From positions 290,104 through 354,103 of the forward strand of contig NW_014577089.1 of the NCBI RefSeq assembly GCF_000485595.1: DNA of 64,000 nt. Direction: 5' to 3'. The stretch is from Priapulus caudatus (taxonomy: Eukaryota; Priapulida; Priapulimorpha; Priapulimorphida; Priapulidae). Below the pieces are notes generated by a model. That model was not told the origin of the DNA. It was given only the letters and a program-made list of their open reading frames with translations, and ran no database searches. A program made the position numbers and the translations under genes. Shown in pieces: positions 12,100-22,500 of this stretch (position 1 is the first letter of the stretch; every line of letters starts with the position of its first letter).

Positions 12100-12420
12100 C
12101 TTCCAACCGATCGCTGTAGTCGTGTGTGTGTGATGTCATGCCCGCGCGGCGCGCGCATTATGCTTGGCTTGGCGGGCCTCGAAACGGAGCTCGGAGGCAG
12201 GCAGCAGCTCATCCCGGCATGCAATGCGCCGCCATTACTCGCGTATAAACAGACATCTCGTCCTCCTTACATTTTCACGGAGAGAACATTTCCTGCATGA
12301 TTTCACAAGATATCTCTAGCGGGAGTAGGTAAGAACAAAAGACAGAGTTATAATTCGAACAAGTGGACATTTAGCTACAGATAGATACCAAGATGGAGGC
12401 TGTTTGTTGTGTTTCTGTTC
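12100..12420. promoter_or_regulatory. CpG-rich patch, possible promoter
   Basis: Local rise in G+C and CpG (for example CCCGCGCGGCGCGCGC near 12142-12157) in otherwise AT-rich DNA. It is followed by a donor-like sequence GGAGTAG|GTAAGAA at about 12320-12333. This could be an unmethylated promoter with a noncoding first exon, or only transposon-derived GC. No TATA box or clear start codon context is visible. Confidence 0.2.
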
Positions 12421-12429
12421 TGTAGTCGT

Positions 12430-13370
12430 GTGAAATGAAGCGAGCGTCGAGCGAATTTTGCAATCACGCTTTCCTACCTGCTCTCTTATTCATGATGTTT
12501 GTGCACAGGGCGGGCGTGCGGTGTACTTGTGACTGTGTGTTGCAGATGAGCATTTGACCGGCATTTACGGATAATTATCGGCAATATAAATAGGCGAAAT
12601 AGAGTAGAGAAACATTAAGACTGGTAGTGGTAGTAAATACATTTCGTGTTTATTTACCATTATTTTTTTAAATTGAAACGTTCCAATGGCCTGTGCTCTT
12701 AGTCACGCCTAAAGCCTACACTGTACACACTCAGTCTAGCCTACTGACTACTGTACCTAACCCGACCAGGCTGTGTGACTAACGTCAATATACAGACTAC
12801 AGTACAGTACGGTATTCTAACCCTAGCAATACCGTTTCTTGGAGCTAACTCATGCAGTAACTGTACCTTGTAACTTGTACTTGTAGTTGTAGCGCTGAGT
12901 CGACGCCGGGAGAATCTACATTGTGATCTTTTTATTTGAGAGATACTTGTAATCTAATACAATGTTTGCATAACGTTGTTCGCATTGTATAACATTCATA
13001 TTTACGATAATGCCACAGCGTTATGAGGATGAAACACACTTGTGCGCGATTAGAACCGCAATGGCGAATGCCAAATAACGCCTTAGCAACATGGAAAACA
13101 CCGCAACGAAATATAGATCCCAACAGAATAGACATTTTACGCAGAAAATAACACTAATAATAGATTATAATATAACTATTTCACGACTACACTTTAAAAA
13201 TATTTGATATTGGTATATTAAATGTTGTTTCGAATAAATTTTCCGGTAAAGCAGATATCACACGGACAATGAATAGGAACAGTTATTTTCGGGACGCGTA
13301 ATCTCTGAACCGCGAAATCTCAGATATATCAAAAATAAGATCAGCCGGGACCGACTGACTCAGGGGCGGA
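12430..13370. other. Intergenic, no feature recognised
   Basis: AT-rich sequence with no convincing open frame, splice pattern or inverted repeat. Short open frames here show no family motif. Confidence 0.5.
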
Positions 13371-14230
13371 TCAGGAATTTTTGAAAAATGACAGTGTCAG
13401 GAAGAAATAAAGGGGCACTTTTCCTCTTAATTTTTCTAGGTTCCGAAGGCCATTTATTATTTTTTAATTGCGTGCATCTCGAAGAGCATCTTGAGGCAGT
13501 AATTTATCAATTTTGATGTCTAGAATGCAAAAATTTATCAGATCCGGTCCCCCTGGACCCCTCTTAGCTTATTTCTAATTTTTCATAACGAATTTACATA
13601 TCTATAAGTAAATCTTTATCAGAAAACTAGCGCTAAACAAGATTTTTTCTATGAGGACAATAGCCGCGTTCACACGGAGCAAAAGGAACCGGGTCGAAAA
13701 CGAACCGCGTGTCGAGAAATCGACACGGAGCGCTCGTTGAGAGAGAGCGTCACACGATACGCTATGCGAAAGATGCGAGCTGAGAAAAAAGTACAAGCGT
13801 CCAAGCGAACAATGCGAATTAAACAATCAAACTCCTTCTGACTGACTTCCAACCTTTGCTTCCAACTATTCTGTTTACTTTCGTGTTGTGACGTACTAAT
13901 TCCAACCCGAGTCGCGCGTTCACACGCAAAAATGAACCAGGACTCGAGCTCGTTTTCGACTCGAGTCGTTTTCGTACCAAGAAAACGTCCGTGTGAACGC
14001 TCGTCCCGGGACGCATTTGACACGGTTCGTTTCGACCCGAGTTCCTTCCGCTCCGTGTGACACGCGGCTAATATAAGAGAAGTGTGCGCTGGTGTGTGGT
14101 GTGTGTGCGCGCACGAGGCGTTCGTGCGTGCGTGCGGGTGCGTGCGTGCGTCGTGTTGTGTATGCTTTTTCCTTTTGTGGTAACAGGGGGGGTACCGGAC
14201 CCCCTCGACGCCCCCTCTGGATCCGCCCTG
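13371..14230. mobile_element. hAT-like non-autonomous element with nested insertion
   Basis: Ends are inverted: CAGGGGCGGATC at 13371 and GGATCCGCCCTG ending at 14230. The flanks ACTGACT and ACTGATC look like an imperfect duplication. CAGGG...CCCTG termini are typical of hAT elements. The inside contains CCGGTCCCCCTGGACCCCTC and its counterpart GGTACCGGACCCCCTCGACG, plus a second inverted-repeat element at 13661-14070. No transposase is present. Confidence 0.55.
13661..14070. mobile_element. MITE with about 50-bp terminal inverted repeats, nested
   Basis: Starts TAGCCGCGTTCACACGGAGC and ends GCTCCGTGTGACACGCGGCTA, with the similarity running on through GGGTCGAAAACGAACC versus GGTTCGTTTCGACCC. 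It contains additional internal palindromes with CTCGAG. It is non-coding; the TA at each end may be the target duplication. Confidence 0.75.
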
Positions 14231-14360
14231 ACTGATCTACCATCTAGTAAATATATTAAATAATATATATATATATATATATAATATACATCTGTATGCT
14301 TTGCTATCACTGCTGTAGAGTGCTCAATGCATTTAATTGCAGAGCGTAATATATGTGTAA

Positions 14361-16783
14361 TAGATTAAACACAAGACATCACTTTTTGCTGTTACTCAGA
14401 GTTTCACGCTTGCGCGATCATCAGACATATTTAATGAAATAATAAACCTTGTATACATTCCATAATCCATATAAAGCATGATAGCGCTATTGTTTTAGTT
14501 ATCTATTGTTATGTAGTTCTAGTACTATAGCTCCGTACGGTTGCTGCGGAAACCGTACGCGGGCCATAGTTACCAAAGTCAGAAGATCAAATATTTAATG
14601 GGGTTCTGCTGTATATTGTGTTCGACTTTTACTTTTTTGTTTGTTTCTAATCTTATTGCCGCTATTTATACGAAAATTCAGTCCTACTATCCGTAAATTT
14701 CGTACGTTAAGCCTCCTGTCCCGTCCGCAAATTAACACCAAATTATGCAATATGCCACGAGAGCGCGTAAAAGTATCGTGCGAGAAAAACGCGTTATTTT
14801 ACGTCACCCGTACAGTTAAATGATTACCGCCTCCTGCTCGTAACGGCCGCTAGGGCCTACTCGCTAGAAACGCATCTTGCTAGGCTGCCACGGAAAATAT
14901 AGCAACCATATTAACAAGCACAACAAGAAAATAACCAGACAAAACCCCATCCCCTCCCAGAAAGGATGCAACTGCCGAAAACGAAGAACAATGCCCACCA
15001 CAACCGTAACGCCTATCAACTAGCCTAGTCTACAACGCACAGTAACTACAAGAGAAGACACCATAGGAGAGAACTACATAGACTTACAGAGGAAGCATTT
15101 AAACAACAACGTCATACTAAACCACAAGCTATCGTTCGAAACAGAAATACCTTAACAGCACTGAGCTCTCAAAGCACAATCTGGAAACTGAAAAGACGAC
15201 AAGAAAAAATTATAAATCAATTGCTCAATCATCACTTCAGCAAGCCCATACAACAACATCTCTAAAAAATGCATCTCTGTTTAGCAGAAAAACTTTATAT
15301 TATAAGCCGACAAATCCAGGCTACTTAATAGAAATCAGAACAATTCGAAGTGCCGCACGAAAACAAATATTACCTAATGAACATGAAGAGCACAGGAAAA
15401 CTGGAGAATCCTCATCATATTAACACACGGTTAACGCTATCACACAGGTGACTGTGACCTCGATCTCGTGCAAGCACTGTGGCAAGATCATCAGTCTCGA
15501 CCCCAGCGAGAAACATCACAACTGCCGCTGCGGTACGTGGTCAACGCTACATGAGCAGACGACATTGACGAACGGCTAACTCTCGCATCTGTCGATGGAC
15601 TACGGCCAGAACATCATCGGACAGCGACGCACAGTGAGTGTCGACCATTGCCGCACTTACAGCCATACAGGAGAGTCATGCCACGTTGAAGGAGGTTACG
15701 ATACGGCAGCATCTCTATCAGAAGGCGCCCGACGGTGGAGTACGCAGCATGTAACGTTTAACGTAACAGCATTTTCCTACGCGATATCTTTTATGCTCGC
15801 ACATACATAATTTTCTGACGAGATTATGTAACGATATTTACGAAAATATAGTGAATTTTCTTATAAATGGGCGGCAATAACGTTACCGTCCGCCGAAATA
15901 CTGCAGCGCATGATTGACTCAATTTGATTCATAATTTTTCTTGCGTCTTTTCAGTTTGCCAGATTGCTTTGAGACTCAGTGCTGTTAGCGTATCCTCTGT
16001 GTTCGAACGATAGCTTTGTGTTTAGTATGACGTTGTTTAAATTTCCTCTGTAAGTCCTATGTAGTTCTCATCCTATGGTGTCTTCCTCTGTAGTTACATG
16101 TCGTTGTAGACTAGGCTAGTTGATAGGCAGTTACTGTCGAGTGGGCATTGTTCTTTTCCGTTTCGGCAGTTGCATCCTTTCTGGGAGGGGATGGGCTTGT
16201 CGCTGGTTATTTCTTGTTGTGCTTGTTAATTATGGTTGATATTTTCCGTCAGCTAGCAAGTGACGTTTCTAGCGAGTAGGCCCTAGCGGCCGTTACGAGC
16301 AGGAGCGGTAATCATATAACGTACCGGGTAACGTAAAATAACCGTTTTCCTCGCACGATACTTTTACGCGCTCTCGTGCGCATATTGCATAATTGTTGTT
16401 AATTTGCGGACGGACAGGAGGCTTAACGTGACGAAATTTACGGATAGTAGGACTGAATTTTTCGTATAAAATAGCGGCAATAAGATTAGAAACAAACAAA
16501 AAAGTTAAAAGTCGAACAACAATATACCAGCAGAACAACCCATATAAAATTGATCTACTGACTTTGGTAAGTATGGCCCGCGTACTGGTTCCGCAGGCAA
16601 CCGTACGCGAGCTATAGTTACTAAGAACTACATAACAATAGATAACTTAAAAACATAGCGTATTCATGTTTATATGGATTATGGAATGTATACAAGGTTA
16701 TTATTCATTAAAGTTGTCTGATGATCGCGCAAGCGTGAAACTCTAGAGTACAGCAAAAAGTGATGTCTTGTGTTTAATATCTA
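14361..16783. mobile_element. Foldback element with about 875-bp inverted arms
   Basis: The left arm (14361-15235) and right arm (15909-16783) are inverted copies. Examples are GATTAAACACAAGACATCAC with GTGATGTCTTGTGTTTAAT, AAATTTCGTACGTTAAGCCT with AGGCTTAACGTGACGAAATT, and AGGATGCAACTGCCGAAA with TTTCGGCAGTTGCATCCT. They have diverged by small indels and substitutions. A 670-bp unique core (15236-15908) separates them. No transposase is recognisable. The architecture is that of Foldback or long-TIR Mutator-type non-autonomous elements. Confidence 0.8.
15424..15579 (+). CDS. Short open frame with a zinc-binding-like motif in the foldback core
   Basis: A 52-codon open stretch without an own ATG reads through SISCKHCGKIISLDPSEKHH and NCRCGTW before a stop at 15577-15579. 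The C-x2-C ... H-x-C-x-C arrangement looks like a small zinc finger. The core is more GC-rich than the arms. It could be a captured host exon or a relic of a transposase DNA-binding domain. The function is not known, and coding status is unproven. Confidence 0.25.
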   Translation, partial: HTVNAITQVTVTSISCKHCGKIISLDPSEKHHNCRCGTWSTLHEQTTLTNG

Positions 16784-16935
16784 CAATATAATATATATAA
16801 TATATATATATATATTATATATATATATAATATATATATATATATATTATCAGGGGTTGAAAATGCCATTATTAACCCATGATATTATATTTATATATAT
16901 TTATATATATTATAACGATATATTTCAATATTATT
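16784..16935. repeat. AT-dinucleotide repeat
   Basis: Nearly pure (AT)n-type sequence next to the foldback element, with TATATATA and AATATATATA runs. Confidence 0.85.
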
Positions 16936-17290
16936 AGCGATCTTCGCTGGAATGCACATGCACATTGATTATATTTGACGAATATAATTGTTATTATATA
17001 TTTAATTAATAATTATATTGATGAAACTGACTTTTCTACTTCTATTCGCCTCTTTGCTGACGGCGCAGTTCTATACCGCACTATCACCAATAAGGGTGAT
17101 CAGTTATAATAACGTTTAATAACGTTTAGTAACGTTTATTAACGTTTAATAACGTTTAATGTTAATTACCCTTACTTACAAATATTTGGATGTAATTATT
17201 AGTAGCGATCTTCGCTGGAATGCCCACATTGATTATATTTGTAACACGATGCGTCCTAGACGTACGTCCAAAACGCACCGTGTATGACAA
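16936..17290 (+). pseudogene. Reverse transcriptase relic of a CR1/Jockey-like LINE
   Basis: 17020-17105 reads SIRLFADGAVLYRTITNKGD, the palm motif of non-LTR reverse transcriptases (normally FADD). Here the second aspartate is Gly. After a tandem TAACGTTTA array (17107-17160), 17168-17250 reads YKYLDVIISSDLRWNAHIDY, the conserved downstream block. A second piece of that block (GCGATCTTCGCTGGAATGC) occurs at 16938. Stops and the repeat interrupt it, so it is a dead fragment. Confidence 0.7.
17107..17160 (+). repeat. TAACGTTTA short tandem repeat
   Basis: Five to six tandem copies of a 9-10-bp unit (AACGTTTAAT with variants). They interrupt the LINE reverse transcriptase relic. Confidence 0.85.
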
Positions 17291-17527
17291 TGCAAATGTA
17301 TGACCCTTGCGATATCGGATGCACAGGACGGATGTTCCTGCAAATAGGCAAAATGTTCCTGCAATGTTCCTTGTAAATAGGCCTTTAGCTTTGCCGATTC
17401 TAAATGCCTTGCTCAAAAAGGTCCGAGTATGACGCCGTCCCGCCGTCTGTCGGGGAATTCGAAGTAAATTGATGAACAAAAATAACAGCGAAACCCGAAT
17501 TCGCTTCTTTGTGAAACAATGCTCACA

Positions 17528-17702
17528 CTACACGCGCGCACGCACGCACGCACGCACACACGCACGCACGCACGCACGCACACACACACAATTAAACTCT
17601 CTCTCTCTCTCCACCCCTCTATCTATCGATCTTTATCTGTATCTTGACCTCTAGTTCTTTCTCTCTCACCCTCGATCTCTCTCTCTCTTTCTTTCTTGCT
17701 TT

Positions 17703-17742
<40 letters not shown>
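17528..17742 (+). repeat. (CACG)n/(CA)n and (CT)n microsatellites
   Basis: GCACGCACGC tract at about 17535-17590 followed by CT-rich runs to about 17742. Open frames with His/Thr/Ala or Ser/Leu runs are products of these repeats. Confidence 0.95.
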
Positions 17743-17743
<1 letters not shown>

Positions 17744-18059
17744 TGTTATATGAACACTAAAACTACTAAAAATGGTCATCCGCCCACCTCAAGAAGGACG
17801 GGGTTGTTTCGGGACGCAGGATTAGACAAGGGGACCGAGATATTTTCGTGATTCGGTCAACCAGTCAACCAGGACGTACACGGGACAGCCGACATTGCTA
17901 TATTATAGGAACGGGAATCTGGGAAATGGCATATTTCTACATGGGAAACTGGGAATATAGACAACCCCGCCTCCTCTCAATGTTGGCTCCAATAATAAAA
18001 GTACATTCAATAAACACAGTTTCTTACGAAGGCTCATATATGTACGCTCGACTATCGCC

Positions 18060-18960
18060 TAATAATTTATTATTATTATTATTATTATTATTTCCAAAGT
18101 GGATCACGGCATTAGCCGGTGGCTTCTGGGTTGACCTTGTCCCAAACCTGGGACATAGGGATTCAATCCAGAATTTTTCGCAGGATGTGTGCTGTTCCCA
18201 GTAGAGCGATTTCTGCACTTCTTGGGCAGTGTGGTGGCCATGGAGTTTCGACCCTTAAGGTTTTTCTCAAAACTATTCTTTATACAGCCAAGGGCTCCAA
18301 CCACCACTAGCTGGTACAATTCTCGTCTTAGTATTACACATCCTCCTAATTTCGATCGCCAGATCTTTGTACTTGGTGAGTTTGTCTCTTTCCTTCACCA
18401 TGATGTTAGAATCATCTGGTACGGCTACGTCAATTAACAGCCATCGTTTTTCTTTCCTGTTGTGGAGCACTATATCAGGGCGGTTTGCAGGTATCGTGCG
18501 ATCTGTCTGCACTGCCATGTCCCACATTATGGTAGTATCTCCGATGTTGGTAACTGGTCTCGGAGTATGTTCATACCACTTGTCAGGTACTTGCTCACCA
18601 AGTTCACTGCAGATTGACCAGTGCAGATAGCTGGCTACCTTGTTGTGGCGATTTATGTACTCGGTTGGCGCCAGCACTGTGCATCCGGCGATGATGTGGC
18701 TGATGGGCTAGCTCTTCTGCCTTGCTGCACACTCTGCACTTGCTGTTGACCTGTTGCTTGAGGATGTTGCGTTGATGGTATCTGGTGTTGAGTGCTTGGT
18801 CTTGGACTGCAATGATCAGACTTTCTGTCTCCCCATTGAGCCCGGAAATACTCAGCCAGGCAACGCTTGCAGTCTTGTCGACAAATGGCCTGTCGAGGTT
18901 CTTGTAGAATCTTCCAATGCAAAGGCTTGTTCTTCAATATCTCGATCTTCTCTGCTTCTA
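18060..18960 (-). pseudogene. 3' end of a LINE polyprotein, frameshifted
   Basis: Minus-strand remnant of a non-LTR retrotransposon. Reading down from 18950 one finds LHWKILQEPRQ and then, across a frame change, ALNTRY-like and LAPTEYINRHNKVASYLHW at about 18670, VTNIGDTTIMWDMAVQTDRT, ANRPDIVLHNRKEKRWLLID and KYKDLAIEIRRM. Next come VVVGALGCIKN and TAHILRK in further frames down to about 18140. This is the typical C-terminal tail of invertebrate LINE reverse transcriptases. It ends in an (AAT)n tract at 18065-18092, the usual LINE 3' tail. The 5' part is truncated. Confidence 0.8.
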
Positions 18961-19532
18961 TATTATATATTTCTATATTTTATTATTATTATTATAATTA
19001 TTACTATTAATATTATTAAGTGCCGTTCAAATACTTCTCTACAGCGCACGCACACCACTATTTGCAATCCAGTTTATGGTGCAATTAATCTCACGAAAGG
19101 AAAAAAAACTGCACATGCAGTGATGTGCGTGCGGCAAGAGTGCATGCACGTGTGTTGTGGAGGATGGTTTGAACGGTATTTGTGTGGCGGGTACTAGGCG
19201 ACAGATGCTACATAAGCATTACAACTTCTAAGATAAATACAATTTGTATTTATTCACTATCAGTTTGTTATTGAAAAGGCTAAAGTGCTTGCACGTGCTA
19301 CAGCCCATCGCGAAGAACCGCGCTGAGCCGCGCTGCCAAGGGGGAAGAATGCGCACGTTGAATATGCGGCTATGCCTTAGTTACGCATTAGCAACAGTAA
19401 ACATAGGTGACGCGGAGTGCGGCGTTGGCTGGCTACTGTATGTGTCAGATAAAACGTTTCCTGCATTTGTAAATAGTTGAGATCCGCGCACTTGGGCTTT
19501 TTATTTATTATTGTATTTTTGAATATGCGCTA
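18961..19532 (+). other. Upstream region of DNAH10
   Basis: Contains an imperfect (ATT)n tract (about 18978-19016) at the truncated 5' end of the LINE fragment, then mixed sequence up to the DNAH10 start. No TATA box stands out. A cilia-gene promoter with RFX X-box sites would be expected here, but I could not identify a convincing X-box by eye. Confidence 0.3.
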
Positions 19533-22500
19533 ATGGATGACGTACGAGTAAAGTGGCTTCGTGATCAACTTTATTTAGGGCTTGATTTGCCAAGCAACTG
19601 TGATGCATTTGACGAATTGCTGAATCGACCCGATGGCATAGCTAGGACTGAAGTTGATAAATTTCTGGACACCCCTCTAACTGAGGCGGATGACCCTATC
19701 GTCGTTTATTTTCATGCGGTTTGTGAAGAAACTGAAGAGGAAATTAGTGTTGTAGTTGGTATGTATTACCTATAGAGTAGTACTATTAGTACTGACCTAA
19801 ATTTTATTCGGTTTATTGACTAAATTCTAGCTTCTAGGTTTGCTCAATCCTAGTTTGGTACCCCGTCACCTTGGAAGAAAAAATGTTATTGTTAAGACGT
19901 AATTTTGTTTCTGACAACGGGCTCCCGGTCTATATAATTATAAATATAAGTCGCATATTATAAACTTATCTGGGGTGCTAAACTAGGATTGGGCTCGCTC
20001 AATTTAGCATTTAAAGTTAATTGCCGTAAGCCTATATTTAATGGCTATACAATGGCACTATTTTATGGTTATAGAACGCACCTTTTACCAGAACATGTCG
20101 GTTCAAGGATAGAGAACATGGGTCCCATTGAGACCTATGTCATTTTCGTAAATGTCGGGGGTGGGGGGGGGTAGCCCCTTTAAAATCGACAGGGGTGCTG
20201 GTGAGGGTGTTAATTCTTTGTTCATTTCAACCGATAAACATGATGTGAAGTGTCGAAAAAGTGTCGATGTGAAGTGTGAAGTGTGAAGTGTCGATGTGAA
20301 GTGTCGAAAAAAATGCGTTGAAGCGACCCGACCCGCCCAACCCGACCCGACCCGCCCTAACTCTAACCCTAACCCTAAACATACCTCATATAAAAATATA
20401 AACATAATACTAAACAACCTAAAACTATACCTCGGGTACATATCTGTAGTACCTGATACGACAACGACCCCCATCTGCGTCAGTAACGTCAATCCACATA
20501 CACGTTAATATTAACAGTTTACATTTACCGTTGAGTAATTGTCAAGAGTGACAGATCGACGTAACCATATAGATGTAGATTAAAACTACTTACTAGTACT
20601 ACAATATTGTACTTTGTAGTACTGAGCACATGCTAACCTTAATACTATAATATATAATACTATATATATTATATGATATATATATATAACGCTGCCCGTA
20701 TTGTTTTTTAGCTCTGTCACACTAAGCCTACACGGGGTAAGGTAAGGTCCACATGAGTATAGAGCTATTTTAATGATGATAGCAGGGTTCTCCCCAGGAT
20801 GAAATTCAAACAGGGGGGAGGGGAGGGGAAGGGGGAGGGGGGAAACTAGGAGGGTCCGGGGAGAGCGTGTTTTTTTTAACCGTACCACTAATTAATGCGT
20901 AAAATCGCCACCACACCATAGACGGTATTTGGGGTTCTTGTATATATAAGATAGCCGAGTCGGTGTTCAGTTAGTGTTGGGTGTGGGACAGGTTGACTGT
21001 TTGTACTTGTGTATTGTCTGCAGTGCATGCGTGGCAGGGTAAAAATACACGTGCCGGGTGTCCTGGTCGAATGGGAATTCTTGACGATCGATTCCCCCGC
21101 TGGCAAACTTTTATTGTGGTAGAATTTAATCGGGGCGGAGGTAATTTAAACGGGGCGCAACGATTGAAACAGGGGGGAGTTTTCCCAAACGGGGCGCGCG
21201 CGCTCCGTTTGCGCAACGTAGGGAGAACCCTGGATAGCTATAGTGACCGAAGCGGGATTATGAAGATAATATTTTGGTTAAAAACAAATAAAGATGTATA
21301 TGCGGCCTTATTTATGGTGAGCATATATACCTGCTTTGATGGTTGGTTGGGAGGTGGGGTTTGTATCATTATGTAGTCAAACTGTTTTCCTTCATAATTT
21401 TAGGTGGAAATTTTTCTCTGATTTTATTGCATCGGAGCGTCGCATAAGCCGTAAAGTACGGTATATTATTGGGTAAAATGGTTCGTTAATGTTAAATATG
21501 ACCACCACGTATTAAATGCTACCGGGTATACTTAATTGCATGTAAACTGTAATGTTATTGAATGCTTAACCTATAGTTATAAATGCTACCAGGTAGCAAC
21601 GCCAGGTACCAGGTACCAGGTAATGTAAATGCAATCCAGATAAGTAATCATCTTTGTCTTCTTTCTTTTTATGCTTCTTTTCCTGTGCTATTTCTTTTGC
21701 CTTCTCTTTCTTCTTTTCCTCCTCCTCCATCTTCTCTGCCACCTCATCGTCATCCTTCATCTTTTTATATATTTTTCTCTTGTTTTCTTCATTCATAACT
21801 TTGTTTCTTTTTGCACTCACTATCACTGTTCATACAAAGTACAATGTAAATTTACATCTTTTTCACTATGCAAACATCCAACAATGTCAGGCTCGGGTAT
21901 CGCTATTAATTTTATAAATGTCCAAATGATCACTAGCCAATGCTAATTAATACGTAATTATTACTTATGACCTACCTTACAGATGAAGAATCAACATCTG
22001 TAGCTGTAATTGAAGTAGAAGAATTGCCTACAGAAGTTGCTGGTGTACTAAGCAATGAGGAAATACAAGAATCTATCCTGGATGTGAATAATACAGCACA
22101 GTCCTTGGTTGAAAATACCGAGAATGAGGCTATTCGTACTTCTAATTCAGAAACAAAGGGTTTGTATAAATTGGCTCAAAAAAACACATATATTAAGAAA
22201 ATACCAGAACTAAAGTTTATAGGGTAGAATATGATTTAAAGTGGCTATTCAACTATAACCGTAAACTTTCACGTTCCTACTATATCATGCCTACACAGTT
22301 ATTGTAACTTCAAGAAAAATATAAAATAACGTTGCACCTACATGCATAACATCTACTATTGCATAACATCTACATGTGGGAATTACACAGTTATTGTAAC
22401 TTCAAGAAAAATATAAAATAACGTTGCATCTACATGCATAACATCTACTATTGCATAACATCTACATGTGTAATGACTTTGTATGACTAAGTATAGCTGG

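Noticed and set aside
11781-12224. 147-codon minus-strand open frame
   Set aside because: It lies over two inverted-repeat elements and a CpG-rich patch; no domain, and the frame is explained by GC-rich repeat sequence.
21566-21826. 86-codon Lys/Glu-rich frame, minus strand
   Set aside because: Translation of a pyrimidine-rich intron tract of DNAH10; composition alone explains it.
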